Below, piece by piece: positions 1 to 5,150 of a stretch of DNA of 5,150 bases. Source of the stretch: JBKPCD01 sp046727175 (lineage in GTDB: Bacteria > Acidobacteriota > Vicinamibacteria > Vicinamibacterales > 2-12-FULL-66-21). The stretch covers positions 1-5,150 of the forward strand of contig JBKPCD010000107.1 in the NCBI GenBank assembly GCA_046727175.1. Direction: 5' to 3'. The translations under genes and the position numbers were made by a program. How positions within the stretch are numbered: position 1 is the stretch's first letter; each line of letters begins with the position of its first letter. The notes under the pieces are model-generated. The model did not search any database and was not told the DNA's origin. It saw only the letters and a list, made by a program, of their open reading frames with translations.

Positions 1-1407
1 GCGATCTCCATCCTCGTCGGCAACGTGGCGTACGCGTTCCAGGCGCGCGCGCTCGCCGCGCGCACGGGACGTACGGACGTGTGCGCGCTGCCGTACGGCA
101 TCAACACGGTGTCGCTGTTTGCGCACGTGTTCCTGGTGATGCTGCCGGCGAAGGCACTGGCCGAAAGGGCCGGCGCGGTCGACCCCGTGCGCGTCGCGTG
201 GCAGGCGGGGCTGCTGGCGACATTCGCGACCGGCGTGATCGAGCTTGGGTGCGCCTTCGTCGCCGAGCGCGTGCGCAAGGCGACCCCGCGGGCGGCGCTC
301 CTCTCGACCCTCGCGGGCATCGCCCTGGGGTTCATCTCGCTCGGCTTTCTCTTCCGCACCTTCGCGCATCCGGTCGTGGGGATGACAACGCTGGCGATCG
401 TGATGCTGACCTACTTCGGTCGCGTGCGCTTCAAAGGACACCTTCCCGGCGGTGTCGTGGCTGTGACGCTTGGGACACTCCTGTGCTGGATCACCGGGAT
501 CGCGCCGGTCGGCGGACGGCCCTCCCCTGCCACCATCCACACCCCCGTCCCCGTCGTCGGCGACCTGATTGCCGCCATCGGCGGCGGACACATGCTGCCG
601 TATCTATCGGTCATCATCGCGATGGGTCTGTTCAACGTGCTGGGCTCGCTCCAGAACATCGAGTCGGCGGAAGCGGCCGGTGACTCGTACGACACCAGGT
701 ATTCGTTGTCGGTCAACGGCGTCGGGAGCGTCTCGGCCGCGCTCTTTGGATCCGCGTTCCCGACGACGATCTACATCGGGCATCCCGGGTGGAAGGCGAT
801 GGGCGCGCGCGCCGGGTATTCGATGCTGAACGGCGCATTCGTGACGACGATCTGCGTCACGGGTACGCTGGCCTGGATCGCGTGGGCGATCCCCATCGAG
901 GCCGGGATGGCGATCGTACTCTGGATCGGCATGATGATCGTCGCGCAGGCCTTTCAGGCCACGCCGCGCGAGCATGCGCCCGCCGTCGTTGTCGGCCTCC
1001 TGCCAGGGATCGGCGCGTGGGGCACGCTCATGGCGAAGAACGGGCTGCGCGCCGCCGGGCTCGGAGGGCCGGCGGGGCCGTTCAGCGAATCGCTCATCGG
1101 CGAGTTCCAGAGGACCGATACGTGGATCGCGGGCGCTTTCGCGATCGAGCAGGGATTCCTCTTCACCGCGATGTTGCTCTCCGCGGCGGTGGTCTGCGTG
1201 ATCGAGCGGCGTTGGCGGCAAGCGGCGGCGTGGTCGGCGTTCGCCGCGTTGCTCTCGGCCTGCGGGCTGATGCACTCCTACCAGTGGACGTTTGGTGACA
1301 CGGCCCTGAAGCTCGCTCCGGCATGGCCGTTCGTGATTGGCTACGCCGGCACGTCGCTGCTCTTTCTCAGCGCGGAGTGGACGACCGAGGAGGGAGGCGA
1401 ATACTAG
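1..1407 (+). CDS. NCS2-family nucleobase-type permease, 5' end cut by window
   Basis: This is an integral inner-membrane transporter of the nucleobase/cation symporter-2 superfamily (xanthine/uracil/AzgA-like). The family moves purines, pyrimidines or related solutes with a cation; the substrate here cannot be read from sequence. The frame is open from base 1, so the GTG at 25 is internal and the N-terminus lies outside. Counting from base 1, there are 468 residues. Visible signatures are D-V-C-A-L-P-Y-G-I-N-T (26-36), hydrophobic segments at about 71-88 and 98-122, and further ones to the C-terminus. A conserved core follows: Q-N-I-E-S-A-E-A-A-G-D (218-228), then F-P-T-T-I-Y-I-G-H-P-G (253-263). 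The core is typical of the branch whose members carry the D-V-T-A-L-P-Y-G-I-N-T block. Roughly 40-60 N-terminal residues are probably missing, judged from usual family length. The stop is TAG at 1405-1407. The gene is uniformly GC-rich, unlike the DNA downstream. Family assignment is firm; substrate is unknown. Confidence 0.88.
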   Translation, partial: AISILVGNVAYAFQARALAARTGRTDVCALPYGINTVSLFAHVFLVMLPAKALAERAGAVDPVRVAWQAGLLATFATGVIELGCAFVAERVRKATPRAALLSTLAGIALGFISLGFLFRTFAHPVVGMTTLAIVMLTYFGRVRFKGHLPGGVVAVTLGTLLCWITGIAPVGGRPSPATIHTPVPVVGDLIAAIGGGHMLPYLSVIIAMGLFNVLGSLQNIESAEAAGDSYDTRYSLSVNGVGSVSAALFGSAFPTTIYIGHPGWKAMGARAGYSMLNGAFVTTICVTGTLAWIAWAIPIEAGMAIVLWIGMMIVAQAFQATPREHAPAVVVGLLPGIGAWGTLMAKNGLRAAGLGGPAGPFSESLIGEFQRTDTWIAGAFAIEQGFLFTAMLLSAAVVCVIERRWRQAAAWSAFAALLSACGLMHSYQWTFGDTALKLAPAWPFVIGYAGTSLLFLSAEWTTEEGGEY

Positions 1408-1447
1408 CGAGGCGGCGCCTCAGACCGTCGAGAAGGCTACGCCTCGC
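1407..1447. repeat. 8-bp inverted repeat just after the permease stop
   Basis: GCGAGGCG at 1407-1414 is matched perfectly by CGCCTCGC at 1440-1447, with 25 bases between the arms. The left arm also contains a tighter hairpin (GAGGC, GGC loop, GCCTC; 1409-1421), and the right arm overlaps the palindrome CCTCGCGAGG (1442-1451). The position, beginning on the last base of the permease stop codon, suits a transcript end or mRNA-stabilising structure. There is no T-run, so it is not a classical intrinsic terminator. Confidence 0.35.
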
Positions 1448-1688
1448 GAGGTGGCATTGCTTGATGTTTCGCCGCTTGAGTCGCTGTCGAATTCAGTTAC
1501 CGGTACGGCAACCCGGAAGAGTCCTACAGTGGCGCAGCAGCTCGCTGCGCGTTTGATGTCTTTGGCGTCCTTCAGACGAAGCTTACGAAGTGGGGAACCC
1601 GAAGTCAGGTACCAAGACTGCCTTCGTCTACCGCTAAACGGACTTACTCGCAATCGGCCCTGCAGGTCTTACCAAGTCGCCTATTCTC
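1448..1688. other. Intergenic stretch with no recognisable gene
   Basis: Together with the inverted repeat and promoter on either side, this makes about 350 bases between the permease stop and the next start. Frames are open on both strands (for example 1337-1699 on + and 1420-1653 on -). Neither has a ribosome binding site, a convincing start or a motif I recognise, and the base composition is visibly less GC-rich than in the permease. I see no RNA gene fold or repeat array. Confidence 0.5.
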
Positions 1689-1717
1689 TTGACTTATAAC
1701 TCGGTGCAGCTTAGGCT
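1689..1717 (+). promoter_or_regulatory. Putative sigma70-type promoter for the AT-hook gene
   Basis: TTGACT (1689-1694, five of six to the -35 consensus) is followed after exactly 17 bases by TAGGCT (1712-1717, four of six to the -10 consensus). Transcription would begin near 1724, giving a leader of about 30 bases before the ATG at 1754. Position and spacing are good but the -10 is mediocre, and the GC-rich host may use a somewhat different consensus. Confidence 0.4.
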
Positions 1718-1741
1718 AACCCGTTTGCAGTATTTATGTTC

Positions 1742-1748
1742 GAGGAGG
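1742..1748 (+). promoter_or_regulatory. Ribosome binding site that fixes the start at 1754
   Basis: GAGGAGG lies five bases upstream of the ATG at 1754. An in-frame ATG at 1736 would put this Shine-Dalgarno inside the gene, so the 1754 start is preferred and the protein begins M-A-K-R-S. Confidence 0.75.
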
Positions 1749-1753
1749 CAGGC

Positions 1754-2227
1754 ATGGCAAAGAGATCGGCCCGAGCGAAGAAATCCGAGGGCGGTGTTGT
1801 CCGGAGCGGGCCTGTGCAGACGGCTGTGGACGAGACAGCTCCCACCGCGGTTGAACAAAGGATGGTTGATTTTGCGGAGGACCTCGGGACGATCCTTGGA
1901 ACTGCGGAAAAGAAGGCGAGCGAGTGGCTCTCGCAGCGCGAGTCTGTGGGCGAACAACTTAAACGGATTCGCGATACGGCGAATGACTTACTCTCCAGGC
2001 TCACCGGCACTGGCGCAAATGTGGCGGCTGCAGTGGCGCGGGGGCGGCGACGAGGTCAGCCGCCAGGTTTGCGATCAACGGCGCCACAGACCAAACAGGC
2101 GAAGCGCGGACCTGGCCGCCCGAAAGGGTCTGGCAGGAGAAAGGGCGGAATATCGGCCGAAGGGCGGGCGCGGATCGCAGCGGCTCAGAAAGCTCGCTGG
2201 GCGAAGATTAAAGGTGAAAGCAGGTAG
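1754..2227 (+). CDS. Small basic AT-hook protein with C-terminal R-I-A-A-A-Q-K-A-R-W-A motif
   Basis: This is a 157-residue, strongly basic, soluble protein, probably DNA- or nucleic-acid-binding; no catalytic residues are seen. Layout: a K/R-rich N-terminus (1-18); a likely helical, mixed-charge middle (about 33-85, containing A-E-K-K-A-S-E-W-L and E-Q-L-K-R-I-R-D-T-A-N-D-L-L); an arginine/proline-rich linker (97-117); an AT-hook-like R-G-P-G-R-P-K-G (118-125); then a G/K/R stretch running into the motif at 133-150, where I, A, Q, R, W and A are the constant positions. I know many small hypothetical proteins, especially from Acidobacteriota, that end in such a motif after G-R-P repeats; their function is not established. 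The start follows a strong ribosome binding site and a plausible promoter. The gene stands alone except for a possible small ORF 12 bases downstream. The 3786 gene carries the same C-terminal motif. That it is real is likely; the role in DNA binding or nucleoid organisation is inference. Confidence 0.8.
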   Translation: MAKRSARAKKSEGGVVRSGPVQTAVDETAPTAVEQRMVDFAEDLGTILGTAEKKASEWLSQRESVGEQLKRIRDTANDLLSRLTGTGANVAAAVARGRRRGQPPGLRSTAPQTKQAKRGPGRPKGSGRRKGGISAEGRARIAAAQKARWAKIKGESR

Positions 2228-2239
2228 TGGTGTCTCTCT

Positions 2240-2374
2240 ATGTACACAACAATCGTCGATCGTTACCCGATTCCAATTCGTGCAGTAGATAGCTGGGTCG
2301 TACGATGGACGGCTCTGAAAGACGACGACACGCTCAACGCGCTCGTAACTGATTTACGTCGCAGGCTGAACTAA
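2240..2374 (+). CDS. Possible 44-residue small protein
   Basis: ATG at 2240 opens a 44-codon frame ending TAA at 2372-2374, twelve bases after the AT-hook gene stops and in the same direction. The peptide begins M-Y-T-T-I-V-D-R-Y-P and ends in a charged, probably helical stretch (L-K-D-D-D-T-L-N-A-L-V-T-D-L-R-R-R-L-N). This composition, with two Trp and an amphipathic end, looks more protein-like than random GC-rich translation. Against it, there is no strong Shine-Dalgarno (only AGGTAG, some 13 bases upstream), its third codon positions are not clearly GC-rich, and I recognise no family. It could be co-transcribed with the gene before it. Confidence 0.3.
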   Translation: MYTTIVDRYPIPIRAVDSWVVRWTALKDDDTLNALVTDLRRRLN

Positions 2375-2919
2375 ACTGAAAAACTTCTGTTGCCACGCTT
2401 TAAACCAATCGCGCTTTCAATCGCTCCCTGTGCTTCTGCCGTTCGCATCAGTTACCTGTGAAGCTTCCAACACCCCAGGAGCCAAGCGCCTGTTAATCAC
2501 GCCTCAGAATCGCCCTTCGTGCGCGGCCGAGCGTATGTGTCGGACGATGAACGAGAGCGACCGCTCGGTGCGTGCCAGCACACGCGGTCTGTCGACCACG
2601 TCTCGAAACCACCGAACCTCACCGACAGGTCGACAGCCTCAGGTCGATCTTCTCGCATGCGCACAAGCCGATTGCCACCGGGAGCGTGTTCGGGCTCGGA
2701 TGGAAGCGGTCCCTCGAGCCGGAGAGCCAGGCGAGCCACTTCGCGAATTGTATGTACGTGTACTCGAGCGCGTTGTGTGGCCCTTCGATACCCCGTCATC
2801 GTTCGAATCCGCGAGGGGTCATCAAACGAGCCTCCCTGGAACTGGAGCTGCGCGATGGCCGCGCGGTCGCCACGCTGAGACACCCAGTCATCCTCTCCAC
2901 TGCGAGCAAAACGTGTGGG
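2375..2919. other. 545 bases with no defensible gene
   Basis: Several long open frames cross this stretch on both strands (2430-2936 and 2572-3078 on +, 2497-2883 on -). They overlap each other, lack ribosome binding sites and show no family motifs. On the minus strand, short protein-like pieces appear in more than one frame: S-Q-R-G-D-R-A-A-I-A-Q-L-Q-F near 2840-2880, and A-L-E-Y-T-Y-I-Q-F-A-K-W-L-A-W-L near 2720-2770. This could be the remains of a frameshifted gene. The first 100 bases or so are noticeably AT-richer. A tRNA-like GTTCGAATCC at 2801-2810 is not in a tRNA context. Confidence 0.4.
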
Positions 2920-3435
2920 TCAATGCGCCAGATTGATGGTCCCGTCGAACGAGCCCGAGGAAGTAAGCGTAGTTTGGTCAGCGACGCGGTCAATCCTGAA
3001 GCTCCCCGTCGCGTCAGCAAACCGACCAGTCCCCTCGGTAATGGTGGCAGTCTCCACAATGGTGACGACACCATTTAAGACAGTCCCCCGTCCCGTAAGA
3101 TTACCGGAGATGCTGTCTCTGTTGGCGGCTATGAGCGTAAAGGACCCAGTCGTTGTCGAGGGCACACCGAGCTGGATGTCGAATTCGAACGTCGCCGCGA
3201 AGCGACCGAACTGCGTCGCCTGTCCCGTTCCAGTCAGGACCGAATGCAGGACAGGGGGTGAGCCCGTGTGGATTTCAACTGCTTCTAACGTCCCATGGAA
3301 CGGTAACTCCGAACCGCGCTTTGCCTCCGTTAGTGCGGCCCCGCCGATGGGGGTGGACAGGGAGGTTGGTGCGCTCGGAACACCCCCAGCGCACGCTGCC
3401 GCGAGGAGACAGAAGCCGAGAAGTAGTTGTCGCAT
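2920..3435 (-). CDS. Secreted beta-rich lipoprotein, function unknown
   Basis: This is a 171-residue exported protein. The N-terminus is a short lipoprotein signal (M-R-Q-L-L-L-G-F-C-L-L-A-A-A-C), with Cys15 as the likely lipidated residue after L-A-A-A, so it should sit in the periplasm or on the outer membrane. A Pro/Ser/Thr linker (about 16-36) leads to a domain rich in G, T, S and alternating hydrophobics, as expected for a beta barrel or sandwich. Blocks include G-T-G-Q-A-T-Q-F-G-R-F (69-79), G-S-F-T-L-I-A-A-N-R-D (97-107), E-T-A-T-I-T-E-G-T-G-R-F-A-D-A-T-G-S-F (128-146) and a closing G-S-F-D-G-T-I (161-167). I have met this pattern in uncharacterised secreted proteins of soil bacteria, and it recalls calycin-like barrels, but no binding partner is known to me. 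The length looks complete, and the start is supported by a Shine-Dalgarno. It is transcribed away from the 3786 gene. Confidence 0.82.
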   Translation of the reverse strand: MRQLLLGFCLLAAACAGGVPSAPTSLSTPIGGAALTEAKRGSELPFHGTLEAVEIHTGSPPVLHSVLTGTGQATQFGRFAATFEFDIQLGVPSTTTGSFTLIAANRDSISGNLTGRGTVLNGVVTIVETATITEGTGRFADATGSFRIDRVADQTTLTSSGSFDGTINLAH

Positions 3436-3785
3436 TGTGCCAATCCTTCCGATGGAAAACGCAGTAAAAGCCGCGGTCCCGAGAGGCCCCGACGCGATGT
3501 GTTAGCGCCTACGGCGAGGAAGGAGATGTCCCTCAGCGGCTTGCCAATGTAGCACAGCGAGGGGCGGCTAGCAGTTCAAAATGGCACAGCCCTCGCGCGG
3601 ACCGTCGCAATTCCAAGGCCCGCCACACCAACCGTGAAGCAGTGACCTTGTGCGAAGTCGGCGCGGACTACCCGGGCCTCCATCAGCACACACACACGTG
3701 GGCCTGAACTTGACAACGATAACGTCCGCAGCAGAACACGTCCCGGACCTTCCTCCCCGCCCTGAACTGCGTCAAGCTCCGCCAG
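3436..3785. other. Divergent intergenic region between lipoprotein and second basic-protein gene
   Basis: This 350-base gap must hold the promoters of both flanking genes. On the plus strand a perfect TTGACA (3710-3715) lies about 70 bases before the 3786 start, but 17 bases on the -10 position reads AGAACA, which is poor. On the minus strand I find only weak matches. A short (CA)n run sits at about 3687-3697. The open frames here (3576-3794 on -, 3650-3850 on +) show no motif or ribosome binding site and I do not count them as genes. Confidence 0.45.
3445..3450 (-). promoter_or_regulatory. Ribosome binding site of the lipoprotein gene
   Basis: On the minus strand GGAAGG (continuing as GGAAGGAT) lies nine bases before the ATG at 3435. 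It supports the start that gives an intact signal peptide. Confidence 0.65.
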
Positions 3786-4100
3786 ATGACACACGCAGAA
3801 CTTCGTCGCCTTGCTCGAATTGGAGCCGAGGCGCGCCTCGAAGCGCTTGAGCGCGAGATTGCCGCTATTTACGCTGTGTTTCCCGAGCTGCGGACGGGGC
3901 GGTCGGCACCGAACGAGGGCGTCAGGGAGGCTCTCCAGGGAGCCGTGACGCGCCGTCGTCGTCCCCGGCTATCGCCGCCGGCACGGAAGCGCATTGCGGA
4001 AGCGCAGCGGAAACGCTGGGCGGAAGAAGGCGAAGCAAGCGGAAGCCGCTGCCAAGAGGCAGAAGGAATCTTCGGCCGCCAAGCCACAGAGCAGCAGTAG
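3786..4100 (+). CDS. Small basic protein with R-I-A-E-A-Q-R-K-R-W-A motif, probably frameshifted
   Basis: As written the frame gives 104 residues. The N-terminal half is a charged, likely coiled-coil helix (M-T-H-A-E-L-R-R-L-A-R-I-G-A-E-A-R-L, then L-E-R-E-I-A-A-I-Y, 1-33). It ends F-P-E-L, a pattern I know from small proteins of Acidobacteriota and related phyla. A linker and arginine run (R56-R59) lead to the motif at 62-79 (L-S-P-P-A-R-K-R-I-A-E-A-Q-R-K-R-W-A), which shares about 10 of 18 positions with the 1754 protein. After Trp78 the current frame turns into an unlikely tail, while the +1 frame from 4021 gives a K/A/Q/S-rich tail of the expected kind. I infer an indel near 4020, either a sequencing error or a real mutation. 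There is no clear Shine-Dalgarno before 3786. A DNA- or RNA-binding role is inference. Confidence 0.65.
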   Translation: MTHAELRRLARIGAEARLEALEREIAAIYAVFPELRTGRSAPNEGVREALQGAVTRRRRPRLSPPARKRIAEAQRKRWAEEGEASGSRCQEAEGIFGRQATEQQ

Positions 4101-4119
4101 TGCTCGCAAGGAAAGCTAG
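4021..4119 (+). pseudogene. Frameshifted C-terminal tail of the 3786 gene
   Basis: Read from 4021, one base out of phase with the upstream gene, this segment encodes R-K-K-A-K-Q-A-E-A-A-A-K-R-Q-K-E, then S-S-A-A-K-P-Q and S-S-S-S-A-R-K-E-S, with stop TAG at 4117-4119. Lys/Ala-rich tails directly after a K-R-W motif are what I expect of this protein type. Joining it to Trp78 needs one base removed, or two added, around 4017-4024, and would give a protein of about 110 residues. Base composition does not change at the junction. Confidence 0.6.
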
Positions 4120-4564
4120 ATTCGGTTTTGGCCGTGTAACCAGAAGGGGCACTCCCCGGACGGAGAACCCCGTTGCCGAGCGGCGCCGCATCTGCTACTT
4201 CGAGGTGAACCGCGCTGTATAGAATTCGCCGTCGTGGAACTTGATTCGCGGCTCACGACAACTGTTCGCCCACGCTGTCGACGACCTCGAAAGAGGAATT
4301 CGGGTCGGTGCCGTTCGAGACGCTGATGCGTCGGTATGGCGAGCGCGCCACCGGGAAGCCACGTCTCGCGATCGCTAGATGGCTCCGCCATCGGCATCAA
4401 TCGAGCGGAGTGGTGCACTTGATGAGTGCGTGCGCGGATCGCGAACATATTTGAGTGATGGGCCAGTAATTAGAGCGGCCGGAGTCATGCGTGGTAATCG
4501 AATCGGACGATATCATGGACATGCGGCGACGAAGGGCCTCGGTATCCAGGCCTGACGCCCGCGC
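4120..4564. other. 445 bases with no recognisable gene
   Basis: The minus frame 4116-4448 lacks motifs and a ribosome binding site. A 48-codon plus frame from GTG 4308 to TGA 4452-4454 starts V-P-F-E-T-L-M-R-R-Y-G-E and looks mildly protein-like, but it matches no family I know. There are small hairpins (GGGG/CCCC at 4146-4157; GGCCT/AGGCC at 4535-4552) without T-runs. The second lies just past the end of the minus-strand Big2 gene and could at most be a weak transcript end. Confidence 0.4.
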
Positions 4565-4906
4565 TCACGAGGGTTCGGCTGTAGCTGAAGCACTGGTGAA
4601 CAGGTTGCCGCGCAAATAGGTTGAATCTTTGCGCTTAAGCGATCCGCTCTTCCCCACGTATGTCGCACGGATCTCAACGAAGCCGGTTGACTGTGCCGTC
4701 GCGAGGCCAGACGGCGACACGATATCAACCACCGCATTCGTGGACTGCCATGTTGCTTCAGTCGTCACACTGCGTGAGTCGCCATTCGAAAGAATGGCCG
4801 TCGCGGTGAGTTGGACTGACTGTCCAATGCTCATCGGAGAAAGCCACCGCTGACGACCACGTTGGAGACCGTCGGAGCAGGAGAAGGAGCCGTGGTGGGC
4901 TGTCAC
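4565..4906 (-). CDS. Big2-type bacterial Ig-like domain protein, 5' part disrupted
   Basis: Read from a GTG at 4906 this gives 113 residues. Residues 22-88 form one bacterial Ig-like (Big2) domain: L-S-P-M-S-I-G-Q-S-V-Q-L-T-A-T-A, then N-G-D-S-R-S-V-T-T-E-A-T-W-Q-S-T-N, then S-P-S-G-L-A-T-A and a closing I-R-A-T-Y-V-G-K-S-G-S. Big2 domains are extracytoplasmic beta-sandwich modules found in adhesins, surface proteins and lipoproteins. The first 21 residues (T-A-H-H-G-S-F-S-C-S-D-G-L...) do not fit: the expected sequence before a Big2 domain lies in another frame between 4843 and 4899. No signal peptide is present in this frame, which is open back to a TGA at 5027-5029. So the GTG start is probably only a gene-finder artefact, and the true gene began further upstream as a secreted or lipid-anchored protein. 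The short C-terminal tail after the domain matches nothing. Confidence 0.55.
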   Translation of the reverse strand: MTAHHGSFSCSDGLQRGRQRWLSPMSIGQSVQLTATAILSNGDSRSVTTEATWQSTNAVVDIVSPSGLATAQSTGFVEIRATYVGKSGSLKRKDSTYLRGNLFTSASATAEPS

Positions 4907-5026
4907 CCCAGGCGCGGGGGATGCCGCTTCCGTCGCCGTCGTCGCACGGCGCTCGCGGAAGAAGAAGTGACCGACGATGCGATGAGACGGATGCGTAGTT
5001 TGTGGCGGAAGGAAACGCCCGTGGCA
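4843..5026 (-). pseudogene. Frame-scattered N-terminal linker and possible signal of the Big2 gene
   Basis: On the minus strand, bases 4899-4843 encode P-T-T-A-P-S-P-A-P-T-V-S-N-V-V-V-S-G-G, the proline-rich linker and first strand usual before a Big2 domain, in a frame different from the domain itself. Just upstream, in the domain's own frame, A-S-P-A-P-G-V-T (about 4927-4904) looks like the continuation. Further up, S-S-S-A-S-A (about 4973-4956) and then C-D-D-G-D-G-S (about 4954-4934) occur in two more phases, and together resemble a lipobox followed by a Gly/Asp linker. Reassembling them needs several one-base indels. The linker frameshift is well supported by family pattern; the lipobox part is speculative. 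Confidence 0.4.
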
Positions 5027-5150
5027 TCAAACCCCGGCCACGCGCAGCTACCGAATGACGCTTCCAAAGTGGGAGGGCACACACGAGTCCGCAGCCTTCG
5101 ACAGAAATCGCAAAGAGTCTGCGGGAGTTCCGTCAATGGCAGGTTGTGGT
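5027..5150. other. Window end, no gene recognised
   Basis: The minus frames 4758-5084 and 4903-5136 cross this piece, but their translations show no signal peptide or motif here. The start of the Big2 gene may lie in this stretch or beyond the window. Confidence 0.35.

Noticed and set aside
604..1275. Long minus-strand open frame of 223 codons
   Set aside because: It is the antisense shadow of the permease; the translation is Arg/Asp/Pro-rich, as expected from GC-rich third-position mirroring.
1420..1653. Minus-strand open frame after the permease gene
   Set aside because: No Shine-Dalgarno or family motif, overlapped by equally long plus frames; treated as chance.
2787..2823. GTTCGAATCC (2801-2810), resembling a tRNA T-loop, inside an ACCCC/GGGGT stem
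   Set aside because: The bases flanking TTCGAAT do not form a 5-bp T-stem, and no acceptor stem, D-arm or anticodon arm is found on either strand. The outer stem is short and probably chance.
3687..3697. Short CA dinucleotide run
   Set aside because: Too short to be a meaningful repeat and not linked to any gene feature.
3710..3738. Perfect TTGACA -35 box upstream of the 3786 gene
   Set aside because: The -10 position at 17-base spacing reads AGAACA, too poor to call a promoter; mentioned only in the intergenic entry.
4146..4157. GGGG-CACT-CCCC hairpin after the 3786 gene as terminator
   Set aside because: Only four base pairs and no T-run on either side.
4308..4454. 48-codon plus frame starting V-P-F-E-T-L-M-R-R-Y-G-E
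   Set aside because: It has only a GTG start, no ribosome binding site, no recognised motif, and competing open frames on both strands.

Overview
The window reads as GC-rich chromosomal DNA from an environmental bacterium. The small basic proteins with an AT-hook and a C-terminal R-x-R/K-I-A-x-A-Q-x-x-R-W-A motif, the secreted Ser/Thr/Gly-rich lipoprotein and the Big2-type Ig-like domain are together most familiar to me from Acidobacteriota and similar soil phyla. That assignment is an inference; there is no rRNA or other marker gene here.

Layout. Bases 1-1407 (+) hold the C-terminal ~468 residues of an NCS2-family (nucleobase/cation symporter-2 type) membrane permease, cut by the window edge. 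It is followed by an inverted repeat and about 350 bases without a recognisable gene, ending in a plausible sigma70-type promoter and a good ribosome binding site. Bases 1754-2227 (+) encode a 157-residue lysine/arginine-rich AT-hook protein, with a possible 44-codon small ORF just behind it. Bases 2375-2919 hold no gene I can defend. Bases 2920-3435 (-) encode a secreted beta-rich lipoprotein. Divergent from it, bases 3786-4100 (+) encode a second small basic protein whose C-terminus shares the R-I-A-x-A-Q-x-x-R-W-A motif with the 1754 gene. Its reading frame appears broken right after that motif, because a natural-looking K/A-rich tail continues in the +1 frame to 4119. Bases 4120-4564 hold nothing recognisable. 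Bases 4565 to about 5026 (-) hold the remains of a Big2 domain protein whose N-terminal linker is scattered over different frames.

The permease end is densely coding and high in GC. Everything after it is loosely packed, lower in GC in places, and made of short genes with wide gaps. At least two genes carry apparent frameshifts, so the right two thirds looks like a decaying accessory region, or else one with unresolved indel errors. The genes do not form an evident pathway. The only link between them is the shared C-terminal motif of the two small basic proteins. I did not find a convincing new multi-gene system.
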